Shown piece after piece: positions 47,623 to 57,078 of a DNA stretch of 64,000 bases (positions within the stretch are counted from its first letter, which is position 1; each line of letters opens with the position of its first letter). The notes beneath the pieces were generated by a model. It saw nothing but the letters and a program-made list of their open reading frames with translations. It did not search any database and was not told the origin of the DNA. The position numbers were made by a program, and so were the translations under genes. The stretch is from Balneola sp. (GTDB lineage: Bacteria; Bacteroidota; Rhodothermia; Balneolales; Balneolaceae). Location of the stretch: the NCBI GenBank assembly GCA_002694685.1, contig NZMW01000002.1:62001-126000 (forward strand), written 5' to 3'.

Positions 47623-50600
47623 TTAAGTTAAATATACTCTAAAGCGAGTAAACTGTTCTTCTTTTGTTTCGATTTCTAATGTGCCACCGTGAGCTTTGAT
47701 AATATCGTTGGTGATAGACAGCCCCAGCCCTGTACCTTCCGTTCCTTTTTTAGTGGTAAAGAAAGGCTGCAGAATCTTGTCTTTCACTTCCTGACTCATT
47801 CCCGAGCCGTTGTCTTCAATTTCGAGCATAGTTTTTCCGTCCTTCTTTCTAGTTCGGAAGATGATTTTCGGCTTGTAATCAGCATCGCTTTTCGTTTTAT
47901 CCCTCATGGCATCAAAGGCATTGTTGCATAAGTTTACGATTACCCTGCTGAAGTCTTCAGCGATTAGAGGGATGTCACCAACAGCGTCGTCGAGATCAAA
48001 TTCCAGATCTACATTAATGGGGTTTTTGCCTGCTCGCATTCCATGAAAAGAGAGGTTGGCAAATTCTTTAACAAGATCTGAAAGGTTGGTAGGAACTTTT
48101 TTGCCTGAACCGCCCCGTGAGTGTTCTAACATTGATTTTACGATATTGTCAGCGCGGGAACCATGTTCATGGATTTTTTTGAGGTTGGTTTCGATGTTGT
48201 TGAGGATTTCCAGTGCTTCGTTCACCTTACTTACATCCCCCTGTTCTTCATCTTCAGATGAAGAACCTCCCCCTTCTAAGGGGGACTTACCCTTGGGTCT
48301 TAAATCTTTAATTTCATGTCTAACTTCCTCAATCAACTCCACACTTAGCTCTGAAAAATTATTCACGAAGTTAAGCGGATTCTTAATTTCATGAGCAATA
48401 CCGGCGGTTAGCTGCCCCAGGGAAGCCAGTTTTTCTTGCTGTACCAACTGTTGCTGCATGGACTGAAGTTCACTCAAGGTTGAATTCAGCCTTCGATAAG
48501 CAGAGGCATTATCCAACGCGATGGCTGCATAGGTGGCGAGATTTTTCAGCAAGTTTACATGATATGGGGTGTAGGCATCTTTGTTAAAACTTTGAGTTGT
48601 GATTACGCCAATTATACGCCCCTGCTGAATTAACGGCAAATAAATGATAGACAGAGATTCTTCTCCTTCAATCGGAGAGGTGTATGACTTAACATACTTT
48701 TTATACTCCTGCGTATAGTCGCCAATAATGATGTCTTCTTTATTTTTGAAGCAATATACGGCCAACCGTTCTTCATCAAGATTATTGACGAATGGTGAGA
48801 GCATTTTTCCTTTCTCTTTAGTAGCCGGGAACTCAAGTCGATTTCGTTCTTTATTATAAATCCCAACGCCAAAAATGGAAGCGTCCATTATGGAATTCAC
48901 ATTTTCATAAACAGTCTCAATAATTTTCTCTACAGAAAGGGTAGAGGTAATGGCTTGCCCAATCTGGCTTAGTTGTTCGGTATCTGAGCGGCGTTTGTTT
49001 TCTGCTTCAGCACGAAGTTCAGCTTCGCGTAACGTTTGCCTTTCCAGTTCTTTTTTTGAAATTCGGCTTCGCTGAAGACGGTCTACCCCGAAAGCCATAA
49101 ACCCTAACATACCTAATCCCAAACCATAAGCCCACCAGGTGCGATACCAAGGTGGAAGAATGGTGAGATCAATAGAAGCCCCTTCGTTGTTCCAGATACC
49201 ATCTGCATTCGCCGCTTTTACATGAAAGGTATAAGTTCCTTCCGGCAGGTTGGTATAGGTTGCGGATCGTTTATTTCCGGCATCAACCCAGCTTTCGTCA
49301 AAATTTATCAGCTGATAGGAATAAGTGTTACCGGCAGGATTGGCAAAATGGAGAGCTACATAATCAAAAGTCACTTCATTTTGACTGTAGGGTAGGGTGA
49401 TCTTTTTAGTCTCGCTAAGCGATTTTTTAAGTGGAGAATTAGGACCGGGAATAACAGACTCGTTGAAAATTTTAAAATCCGATAATACTACCTGTGGCGG
49501 TATTTCATTTACATGGAGTTGCTCAGGTACAAATGCCGTGATGCCTTCACCACTCCCAAAATACATAACCCCATTACTCCCCTTAAAGTAGCCGTTCTGG
49601 CTATATTCAAGTGCCATAAGTCCATCATCAAGCCCATAATTTCTGAACGTTTCGGTAGCAGGATCAAAATTTGAAATGCCATTGTTGGAGCTCATCCAAA
49701 GGGTGTTTTTACTATCAACCAATAAACCATAAAGAGCGTTATTGGGAAGACCATCTTTTTCTGTGTAATGCTTGGCTGTTTTTGTGTTGATGTCGAAGCG
49801 ATTTAATCCGCCGGCTGATGTTGCTAACCAAAGAATATCCGGTTCATTCTCTAATTGGGTAATACTTGCTATCTGGTTGTGATTGATGGTAGAAGTATCG
49901 GTTGGGTTATAGGTGGAGGCAATGGTGGCATTCCCATCCGGGGTTATTCGTAATAAGCCCAATGTGGTTCCTGCCCAAAGAATGCTGTCCTGGTCTTGAT
50001 GCAAACTCAGTACAGCAGGACCGAATTCTGTATTTAATTCTTCTTTCGGAAGTTTGATGTGCTCAAACTCTCCCGTTTTTGAGTTAAAACGATCGAGGCC
50101 GCCAATACTGCCAATCCAAAGCATATCTTGATCAGCCGCTGTAGGTAAGATCGCAAAAAGACTATTTCGCCCTTGATTTCCATCAACTGGGGGATGTCGA
50201 AATCGGGTAGATTTCTTAGTGGTTCGGTTAAACAAATTCAGCCCACCACTGGTACCTATCCAAAAATTCCCATTATTACCTTCATGAAAAACTCTTATAG
50301 ATCCGAATATAATAGAAGTAGAATCATCAGGGTCAAATGTATAGCGAGAGGTATTTCCGGAATTAATATCAAATTCCGTCAGAATATCCCCACTAGCACC
50401 GATATCAGTACCTGCCCATAGAGTTCCTTTTTTGTCTTCATAAACCCCCCAAACAATACCCGGGGATATAGTTTGGTCGTCATCAGGATCATTTTTTAGA
50501 TGAGTGAAATTAACTGCGCCGGGGTTGAATGCTTGAAGTCCCTTAGTAGCTGTTCCTGCCCAAATAGTCCCTGAGCGATCAGCAAACAGGGAAGAAACGA

Positions 50601-51639
50601 AATTATCGCTGAGGCTATTGGGATCTCTTGGGTTATTGCGGTAGGAGGTGAATTCTTGAGTAAGCCGATCAAATCTTGCAATTCCTGTACCGGGGCCACC
50701 TACCCATAATATATTGGGGTTGTCTGGATCAGGAACAATTTCGTGTATGAAGTTAAGTGGGTTTATATTTTCACCATCATTTGGCTCAATAAGATATCGC
50801 TCAAAATCACCGGTCTTACTATCCAGATAGACTAAACCATTTCCGGTAGCCAGCCAAAGGGCACCGGGTTTTGTAGGAGAAATATATTGACCGAGAATGT
50901 TGTGCGGAGCCCCATAAAACTCTCTACCATCCGGATTATGTAAAAACCGGGTGATTTCCTCCGTATCAATATTAATTCTTGAAATACCGTTGGTGCCTCC
51001 AGCCCAAATAAAACCCTCTTGGTCTTCACTAATCCAAAAAACGGTACTGCTTGCTATTGTGGTGGGGTCATCATGATCATGAGCGTATCGAATAAATGTA
51101 CCATCTTTACCGGCAGGCATTTTATTTAGGCCACTGCCAAAGGTGCCTACCCAAAGGTTGCCGCGGCTGTCTTCAAAAGGCATAAAAGCACTGTTGCTGG
51201 AGATAGAAGTAGAGTCCTCGGGATCATGAAAATACTTAGTGAATTTCCCGGTTGCTTGATCTAAACGATTAAGGCCGGCCGCTTCGGTAGCAACCCAAAT
51301 ATCGCCATTGGATGCTTCAGCCATCCCCCATACCCAGCTTTCGGAAATGGAAGCAGTATCGAAAGGAGTTTGTTTATATACTTTAAATTCATGGCCATCA
51401 TACCTATGCAAGCCACCCTGAGTAGCTATCCAAAGGAAGCCCTTGCTGTCTTGCATAATGGTATTTGCACTGGCTTGATTCATGCCTTCTTGCAACCCTA
51501 TATGTTCAAAACGAAGGGTAGGAGCCTCACTGCTCAAAATGGTAGGCTTTTCTTCCTGCTCAGCTTGCCCAAAAACTGAAGACGAGAAGAACAGATACAG
51601 TAGTCCTGTTATCAGGAAATGGTTAATACGAAATGTCAT
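47623..51639 (-). CDS. two-component regulator propeller sensor kinase with GAF domain
   Basis: A 1338-residue sensor. The signal peptide (about 1-24) is followed by two-component-regulator-propeller blades (about 45-700; DSKGFLWIATQGGLHRYDG and many WxGT repeats). A Y_Y_Y domain (about 735-830) and one membrane segment (about 834-850) follow, then a GAF domain (about 895-1045). HisKA carries LGQLTAGIAHEIKNPLNF (H1083), and the ATPase domain carries DNGSGM and GTGLGLSI. There is no receiver, unlike classical hybrid propeller kinases. The loop between HisKA and ATPase contains the SPLEGG palindrome insert (about 1119-1124). The operon continues to a lone receiver. Confidence 0.92.
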   Translation of the reverse strand: MTFRINHFLITGLLYLFFSSSVFGQAEQEEKPTILSSEAPTLRFEHIGLQEGMNQASANTIMQDSKGFLWIATQGGLHRYDGHEFKVYKQTPFDTASISESWVWGMAEASNGDIWVATEAAGLNRLDQATGKFTKYFHDPEDSTSISSNSAFMPFEDSRGNLWVGTFGSGLNKMPAGKDGTFIRYAHDHDDPTTIASSTVFWISEDQEGFIWAGGTNGISRINIDTEEITRFLHNPDGREFYGAPHNILGQYISPTKPGALWLATGNGLVYLDSKTGDFERYLIEPNDGENINPLNFIHEIVPDPDNPNILWVGGPGTGIARFDRLTQEFTSYRNNPRDPNSLSDNFVSSLFADRSGTIWAGTATKGLQAFNPGAVNFTHLKNDPDDDQTISPGIVWGVYEDKKGTLWAGTDIGASGDILTEFDINSGNTSRYTFDPDDSTSIIFGSIRVFHEGNNGNFWIGTSGGLNLFNRTTKKSTRFRHPPVDGNQGRNSLFAILPTAADQDMLWIGSIGGLDRFNSKTGEFEHIKLPKEELNTEFGPAVLSLHQDQDSILWAGTTLGLLRITPDGNATIASTYNPTDTSTINHNQIASITQLENEPDILWLATSAGGLNRFDINTKTAKHYTEKDGLPNNALYGLLVDSKNTLWMSSNNGISNFDPATETFRNYGLDDGLMALEYSQNGYFKGSNGVMYFGSGEGITAFVPEQLHVNEIPPQVVLSDFKIFNESVIPGPNSPLKKSLSETKKITLPYSQNEVTFDYVALHFANPAGNTYSYQLINFDESWVDAGNKRSATYTNLPEGTYTFHVKAANADGIWNNEGASIDLTILPPWYRTWWAYGLGLGMLGFMAFGVDRLQRSRISKKELERQTLREAELRAEAENKRRSDTEQLSQIGQAITSTLSVEKIIETVYENVNSIMDASIFGVGIYNKERNRLEFPATKEKGKMLSPFVNNLDEERLAVYCFKNKEDIIIGDYTQEYKKYVKSYTSPIEGEESLSIIYLPLIQQGRIIGVITTQSFNKDAYTPYHVNLLKNLATYAAIALDNASAYRRLNSTLSELQSMQQQLVQQEKLASLGQLTAGIAHEIKNPLNFVNNFSELSVELIEEVRHEIKDLRPKGKSPLEGGGSSSEDEEQGDVSKVNEALEILNNIETNLKKIHEHGSRADNIVKSMLEHSRGGSGKKVPTNLSDLVKEFANLSFHGMRAGKNPINVDLEFDLDDAVGDIPLIAEDFSRVIVNLCNNAFDAMRDKTKSDADYKPKIIFRTRKKDGKTMLEIEDNGSGMSQEVKDKILQPFFTTKKGTEGTGLGLSITNDIIKAHGGTLEIETKEEQFTRFRVYLT
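48244..48265. repeat. perfect palindrome inside the propeller kinase
   Basis: TTCTTCATCT-TC-AGATGAAGAA has 10-bp arms. It lies directly next to the TCCCCCTT palindrome in the inter-domain loop, and encodes the acidic/serine stretch SSSEDEE. Confidence 0.6.
48268..48285. repeat. TCCCCCTT-NN-AAGGGGGA palindrome, copy A (in-frame in the propeller kinase)
   Basis: 8-bp arms around CT. Read on the coding strand it gives SPLEGG at about residues 1119-1124. The same arms and the same frame occur at 55461-55478 in the 7TM kinase. The preceding TTACATCCCCC is shared too. Confidence 0.75.
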
Positions 51640-51642
51640 CTT

Positions 51643-54600
51643 TTACCCACCTGTGGGCAGTTTAATAGTAAAGGTTGTACCCTCATTTTGTTTGGTGGTA
51701 ACCTCTAAACTTCCACCGTGCGCTTTTATAATATCATTGGTAATGCTAAGTCCTAACCCCGTTCCTTCGGTCCCCTTTTTGGTAGTGAAGAAAGGCTGTA
51801 GAATCTTGTCCTTTATATCTTCAGAGATTCCGAATCCATTATCCTGAATTTCTATGAAAGTTGCTTGATTCTCTTTGATAGTGCGGATGGTCAGTTTAGG
51901 CTTATATTTTTGCCCCAGATTTTCTGAAAGCTGTCCACCGTCAGCTGACAGCTTCTCCCTCATCGCATCAAAAGCATTATTACTCAGGTTGATAATCACC
52001 CGGCTAAAATCTTCCGCGATAAGTGGGACTTCTGTAATAGATTCATCGAGATCAAATTTAAGATCTACATTGATAGGATCTTTACCCGCCCGCATACCAT
52101 GGAAACTCAGGGTCACAAACTCTTTTAATAAAGAATTAAGGTCAGTAGCCTCTACTTTGCCTGAACCACCACGACTGTGTTCTAACATGGATTTCACAAT
52201 AGAATCAGCGCGCGTGCCATGCTGGTGGATTTTGCGAAGATTTGAGTCAATATCACTGAGGATTTCAAGAACTTCATCCACCTTCTCCCGGTCCTCCGCT
52301 GAGAGCTGATCGCTAAGAGCTGAAAGCTCTTCTTTCGTTTGCTCAATCAGCTCCACACTCAAATCCGAGAAATTATTTACGAAGTTCAGCGGGTTTTTTA
52401 TCTCATGGGCGATACCGGCCGTGAGTTGTCCAAGTGAGGCTAATTTTTCCTGCTGAATAAGCTGATCCTGAGTGGCATGTAATTCCTTCAGTGCAATCTC
52501 CAGACGATCGCGTTCTTCACGGATCAGAAGGGCCTGTTGTTCGGCAGCTTTCAAATCCTCAAAACGTTTGTAAGCGAGATCAAAAACACCAGCGAAGCTT
52601 ACTAATGTATCCAGGGCGTCTGTTGGAGGCTTTGGAACCACACCGGGTAAACTGTAGCCGATTTCACCGTGCGTAGTACGGGCCATGATGAATGTGAGTC
52701 CGCCGATGTGCCGGATATCATCCAGCGTGGGCGCTTGCGGATCTACCTTTTCAAAGTCCCCCAATGTGATCATCTTATCTATATAATCGACAGCCTCATC
52801 TACCTCCATGGCTAAAACATAAGTGGATTCATCGCTTTTCTCCCATTTTGCAACAGGCTCAATGTCACCGTGAATGTGGCGGGGAAGAGTCATCACCATT
52901 CCAATTTTTGTACCGTCACCCGAAGTCATCGCTTTTTTATAGTGATCCGTCAGCCATCGCATATGCCAGAAATAGTGAGCCTCGTGGCCCAAATTCACAA
53001 ATTCAGTCCGCATAGTCACCACAATATCCAGCAAGTCGGAAGATTCCTGCATAGATGTAACTTGTGCCCTAATGCGCTCCATTGATAGTTCAATCTGGGC
53101 TTCTCTCGCCTGTGCCTCAGCCTTTTGCAGATCCAAAAAGCGTGTGTAGGTCTGATCAAAGACTCTGGCAAATCGTTTAAGGATCTCCTGATCCGAATAC
53201 GGTTCGAGCGTAATAATTAACAGGTAGCCGTGTGTAAAATAGGCGGCATTCCACTGCTGCCATTCCGGAAAAGAGAGTCCTTCATCCAGGATCTTCTGGA
53301 AAAACGGCCTGACCTCAGGGAGTGTCATCATGTACTCGTAATGGTTTTTCAGTTCTTGTCCGGTTCCTTCAATTGCCAGAAATTCTATCTCATTTTTCCA
53401 TCCATCATACATTTTTTTGTGAGCAGGATCCACGGTGTTTGGAATAGAAACAGGAGGGAAGACGCCGTTTTCGTTAGCGAACCAAAACTCATCCTTGTCT
53501 CTATTTTCTTTACACAATCCAAAGCCGGTGCCCCAAAGATTACCGCCCAATCCTCTTAGTTGTTCAAAGAGTACAAATGCTACATCTGCAAGTTCTTCGG
53601 ATTTTTGCATTGACATCGTCCGGGCACGAACCCTTTCCAATGCCAACTCAATCTCTGTTTCCCGCGCCTGTGTTTCGGCTTTTTGGAGGTCCAGGAAGCG
53701 GGTATAGGTTTGATTAAAGACCTTGGTGAATCGCTGGAAGATCTCGGTAGCTTCAGGGTTTTTCTCTTGTAAGATGAACATCAAATGTCCATTTGAAAAG
53801 AACCCACAGTGTGTTACCTGGTAGGTTGGCAGGGGATATCCGGCTTCAACAAAACCGCGCATCGTTTCTCCCACAACCGGCAGGGTATCCATATAACGGT
53901 AGGTTTCCTTCAGGGAATCTCCCTCGGATTCAAAAACAAGGAACTCGTCACCTCTGCGTTTCGCCTCGCGGATGGTTGTAAAAAAGTCGTCCTCTGTCAG
54001 CGGTATTCTGAGAGGCTCACCCATTTTTCCATCCGGGCCGGGGTTGTATCCCAGAAAGTAACTGTCATCATCATACCAAAGACTAAATCCACATGACCAA
54101 AGTTCGATGCCCAGATTTTTGATCTGTTCAAACATTAGCTCTGATGTTTCCATCAGCTCATCACTATGCTGCATCGCCATCGTTCGGGCACGTACGCGTT
54201 CCAGGGCGGCTTCGATTTCCAGCTCCCTGTATTTGTCTTGAAGGTCTGCTGTTTGTTGATCAACGAGCTTTTGAAGCTTCTCATTTTCCCGTTTCCACTC
54301 CTCCATGTGCCAGTGATCATTCTCTGTATCTACCGGAGTTGAGGCATGCAAGTGGGTTAGTTTCCACTGGTTGACTATGTATTCCATTACGCAGCTGCAC
54401 CTCATAAAAATGGTGTTCACTTCTTCGGGGGAAGTCATGGTAAGGGTTACTTCTTCTGTGATAAATGCGTTTTTCCCATCATTCGATGTTCGAGTGAAAA
54501 GTCGTTTGCGATCAAGTGAATTCACAAATCCGTCCATCTGTTCGTACTGAGATTTAAACATCGCGTCCAATTCGCTGAATGAGAAAACCTTTTCATCTTT

Positions 54601-54729
54601 GGTAGTGCCAAAAAACATCAGTTCAGGGGCAGCGATATCTGATAAATCTTCATAGGGCACGATGCAAAGCCCAACATTGATGATGCGTTCATAGGTCTCT
54701 TCCAATAAATTTTTTCTCACGGCGTCCAT
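51643..54729 (-). CDS. soluble sensor histidine kinase with NTF2-like domain and three repeated modules
   Basis: A 1028-residue protein with no membrane segment. The N-terminus (1-130) resembles an NTF2/SnoaL-type fold. Three tandem modules of about 185 residues (starting near 170, 357 and 544) each open with a helix such as LERVRARTMAMQHSDEL; modules 1 and 2 also end with FNQTYTRFLDLQKAE-type helices. The kinase core has LGQLTAGIAHEIKNPLNF (H775), NLSNNAFDAM, DNGFGI and GTGLGLSI. Two 30-bp LSAxxxQLS repeats lie in the core. The stop is 3 bp from the next kinase start, so expression is coupled. The signal is unknown. Confidence 0.85.
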   Translation of the reverse strand: MDAVRKNLLEETYERIINVGLCIVPYEDLSDIAAPELMFFGTTKDEKVFSFSELDAMFKSQYEQMDGFVNSLDRKRLFTRTSNDGKNAFITEEVTLTMTSPEEVNTIFMRCSCVMEYIVNQWKLTHLHASTPVDTENDHWHMEEWKRENEKLQKLVDQQTADLQDKYRELEIEAALERVRARTMAMQHSDELMETSELMFEQIKNLGIELWSCGFSLWYDDDSYFLGYNPGPDGKMGEPLRIPLTEDDFFTTIREAKRRGDEFLVFESEGDSLKETYRYMDTLPVVGETMRGFVEAGYPLPTYQVTHCGFFSNGHLMFILQEKNPEATEIFQRFTKVFNQTYTRFLDLQKAETQARETEIELALERVRARTMSMQKSEELADVAFVLFEQLRGLGGNLWGTGFGLCKENRDKDEFWFANENGVFPPVSIPNTVDPAHKKMYDGWKNEIEFLAIEGTGQELKNHYEYMMTLPEVRPFFQKILDEGLSFPEWQQWNAAYFTHGYLLIITLEPYSDQEILKRFARVFDQTYTRFLDLQKAEAQAREAQIELSMERIRAQVTSMQESSDLLDIVVTMRTEFVNLGHEAHYFWHMRWLTDHYKKAMTSGDGTKIGMVMTLPRHIHGDIEPVAKWEKSDESTYVLAMEVDEAVDYIDKMITLGDFEKVDPQAPTLDDIRHIGGLTFIMARTTHGEIGYSLPGVVPKPPTDALDTLVSFAGVFDLAYKRFEDLKAAEQQALLIREERDRLEIALKELHATQDQLIQQEKLASLGQLTAGIAHEIKNPLNFVNNFSDLSVELIEQTKEELSALSDQLSAEDREKVDEVLEILSDIDSNLRKIHQHGTRADSIVKSMLEHSRGGSGKVEATDLNSLLKEFVTLSFHGMRAGKDPINVDLKFDLDESITEVPLIAEDFSRVIINLSNNAFDAMREKLSADGGQLSENLGQKYKPKLTIRTIKENQATFIEIQDNGFGISEDIKDKILQPFFTTKKGTEGTGLGLSITNDIIKAHGGSLEVTTKQNEGTTFTIKLPTGG
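51924..51953. repeat. 30-bp LSAxxxQLS element, copy 1 (in ATPase domain)
   Basis: On the coding strand it runs AGCTGTCAGC...CAGCTTTCAG (30 nt). It adds about ten residues (LSADGGQLS) just after NAFDAMREK, where the sister kinases have only a few. Same phase as copies 2 and 3. Confidence 0.75.
52299..52328. repeat. 30-bp LSAxxxQLS element, copy 2 (HisKA-ATPase loop)
   Basis: On the coding strand AGCTTTCAGC...CAGCTCTCAG, encoding LSALSDQLS near residue 801. It lies in the loop that varies most in length among the four kinases. Confidence 0.75.
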
Positions 54730-54818
54730 ACGAAGCCCTCTATAATCTGTTGTTGACTTAGTTTCATGGGCTATCCATTAATTTTTTTCGGATGGTGCGG
54801 AAGAATTTCAGCATAGAA

Positions 54819-57044
54819 TTACCCGTTAAGTTTGATAGTGAAAACCGTTTGTCCCGGTTTTGAGCGAATGTCCATATTCCCACCATGGGCCTTTACAATA
54901 TCATTGGTGATGCTAAGCCCAAGCCCTGTACCTTCCGTGCCTTTCTTTGTCGTAAAAAACGGCTGCATAATTTTGTCCCTCATCTCCTCCGGAATACCGC
55001 CCCCATTATCTTGTATTTCAATAGTAGTGCCGGAATCAGTTTGCCGGGTTCGAATCGTTAACTTCGGTTTGTATTCTTTTGAATTCAGCTTCTCCCTCAT
55101 CGCATCAAAAGCATTATTACTCAGATTTATAATCACCCGGCTAAAATCTTCAGCTATCAGTGGGACTACTGTAATGGATTCATCGAAATCAAATTGAAGG
55201 TCTACATTGATAGGATCTTTACCGGCGCGCATGCCATGGAAACTCAGGTTCACATATTCTTTGAGCAAGCTGTTTAGGTCAGTCGGTTCTAATTTCCCGG
55301 AACCGCCCCGGCTATGCTCCAGCATGGATTTAACAATAGAGTCGGCGCGTGTGCCGTGCTGGTGGATTTTGCGGAGGTTGGTTTCGATGTCGTTGAGGAT
55401 TTCAAGGGCTTCATCCAGATGGCTTACATCCCCCGGTGATTGATCAGCGGATAAATCCCGTCCCCCTTCAAAGGGGGAATTTTCCTGATTTATATCGGCA
55501 TTTTTTCCCTCTGAGAGCTGACGTCTGAAAGCTGACAGCTCTTCCCTTGTCTCCTCAATCAACTCTATGCTCAAATCGGAAAAATTATTCACAAAATTCA
55601 GCGGGTTTTTAATCTCATGGGCGATACCTGCGGTAAGCTGGCCGAGGGAAGCTAGTTTTTCTTGTTGAACGAGTTGATCCTGTGTTGCTTTGAGTTCCTC
55701 AAGAGAATCTTTAAGCTCTTTGGTGCGAGTCTCTACCTGTTGTTCAAGAATCAAATTCTGATTCTGTAGAAGCTCTTTCTTCTCCTCTGTAACTTTAAGC
55801 ACTTTATCTGCTTCTTCCTTAACGGAATCGAGCGTTTCCCTGAATCGAATAGATATATAGCCCAATAGCAATAAAGGGGTCCCCAGCTGAAGCATGGAAG
55901 TCATGAGTTTGTCGTACTCATTGAAAAGATCCAAGGAATATTTATGGACCGTTATATATATAGAGGCTACGACCACCTGGAATATCATGGCCGCTACCAC
56001 CGCCCATAAAGAACCCTTAATCTGGTTTTTATATTGAACAATCAGATAGGTATAATATCCGATCATCGTAAAGAAGGCGACCCCAAAAGGCCAGGATATG
56101 GAGAATAAATGAGCGAATAAGTTAGTCACCAAAATGGCAACTACCAGAGACTTAACAAAGGTTGAAACCCTGGAGGTTAACAACCATTCAAGGATTAACA
56201 AGCCGAATATGGTGGAAATAGGCTGTAAAGATATGACGATGATGAACCGTATTTTTTCCTCGGTATAGCTTAGTTCATTGAAAAATTGGAAGAAGCTTCC
56301 GATTGCCGCCAATAGGGTAAAGGTGGTCATCCAGGCGATCCACTTAAAAATGCTCTGCTTCGGATTCAGAAATACGAGCAACCAGAAAAGGAAAAAGAGC
56401 AGAAAACTGATGGATATGGTCAGGGCGCCAAAAACATATGCCGAGCGTCTGTCATTGGTTACAAAGTCATCATACTCCGGGCCAGTCAGATTAAGGAAGT
56501 CTTTAAGGTATACCGGTTTCAACCGTAATTCCCGCTGAGTAAAAGTGGTCTCATAATCAACGAAATGAACTGCCATGATGTATTCCTTTCCAATTTCTAA
56601 TTCAATGGGTACCGGGTACTCGAGGTAAGGATTGTAGGCGGAATAGGGATTTCCAGTATCCCCAAAGGAATGGAATAACTTTCCATTTAAATAAATATCA
56701 GTCGCTGCCCATAAATCCCGACTGATAGCAAGCGGCATTCCAGAGAAGGTGCTGTCAAGTTTAAAGGAAATCCTGAACCAACCCTCCAGACGACCGGTTC
56801 CATCTTCCATTTCTGCAGACAACTCTACCGGCCGGAAAGACTTCCAATCTGAAACATCGAGTTCCGGATCAGCTCTGTTAGGGGAATTTCCCTCTTTAAA
56901 AATCCATCCATCCAGTGAAGCAAGATTTAATCTTTGATGACTCTCAAACATATTTTTTGATAGCTCAACGACCGATGAATCCTGAGCTGAAGGAGTCCAT
57001 AAGAAGCAAATAAGGAAAAGAAATAAATTATTCATAAGCTTCAT
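54819..57044 (-). CDS. 7TM (7TMR-DISM-like) sensor histidine kinase
   Basis: A 741-residue membrane kinase. The signal peptide (about 1-20) is followed by an extracytoplasmic ligand-binding-like domain (about 25-200; WFRISFKLDSTFSGMPLAIS, IYLNGKLFHSFGD), seven or eight membrane segments (about 205-400) and a coiled coil (410-455). HisKA carries LGQLTAGIAHEIKNPLNF (H476), and the ATPase domain carries DNGGGI and GTGLGLSI. The loop between them is the longest of the four sister kinases and holds both a 30-bp LSAxxxQLS repeat and the SPFEGG palindrome. Third-from-last kinase position in the operon; no receiver. Confidence 0.9.
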   Translation of the reverse strand: MKLMNNLFLFLICFLWTPSAQDSSVVELSKNMFESHQRLNLASLDGWIFKEGNSPNRADPELDVSDWKSFRPVELSAEMEDGTGRLEGWFRISFKLDSTFSGMPLAISRDLWAATDIYLNGKLFHSFGDTGNPYSAYNPYLEYPVPIELEIGKEYIMAVHFVDYETTFTQRELRLKPVYLKDFLNLTGPEYDDFVTNDRRSAYVFGALTISISFLLFFLFWLLVFLNPKQSIFKWIAWMTTFTLLAAIGSFFQFFNELSYTEEKIRFIIVISLQPISTIFGLLILEWLLTSRVSTFVKSLVVAILVTNLFAHLFSISWPFGVAFFTMIGYYTYLIVQYKNQIKGSLWAVVAAMIFQVVVASIYITVHKYSLDLFNEYDKLMTSMLQLGTPLLLLGYISIRFRETLDSVKEEADKVLKVTEEKKELLQNQNLILEQQVETRTKELKDSLEELKATQDQLVQQEKLASLGQLTAGIAHEIKNPLNFVNNFSDLSIELIEETREELSAFRRQLSEGKNADINQENSPFEGGRDLSADQSPGDVSHLDEALEILNDIETNLRKIHQHGTRADSIVKSMLEHSRGGSGKLEPTDLNSLLKEYVNLSFHGMRAGKDPINVDLQFDFDESITVVPLIAEDFSRVIINLSNNAFDAMREKLNSKEYKPKLTIRTRQTDSGTTIEIQDNGGGIPEEMRDKIMQPFFTTKKGTEGTGLGLSITNDIVKAHGGNMDIRSKPGQTVFTIKLNG
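55461..55478. repeat. TCCCCCTT-NN-AAGGGGGA palindrome, copy B (in-frame in the 7TM kinase)
   Basis: 8-bp arms around CA, encoding SPFEGG at residues 523-528. The outer flanks GATAAATC and GATTTATATC also pair imperfectly, giving a larger hairpin. Same frame and same domain junction as copy A. Confidence 0.75.
55511..55540. repeat. 30-bp LSAxxxQLS element, copy 3 (HisKA-ATPase loop)
   Basis: On the coding strand AGCTGTCAGC...CAGCTCTCAG, encoding LSAFRRQLS near residue 502. The first ten bases match copy 1 and the last ten match copy 2. Confidence 0.75.
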
Positions 57045-57078
57045 CTAATACGTTCATCTTAAAGACTTCCATCAATAA

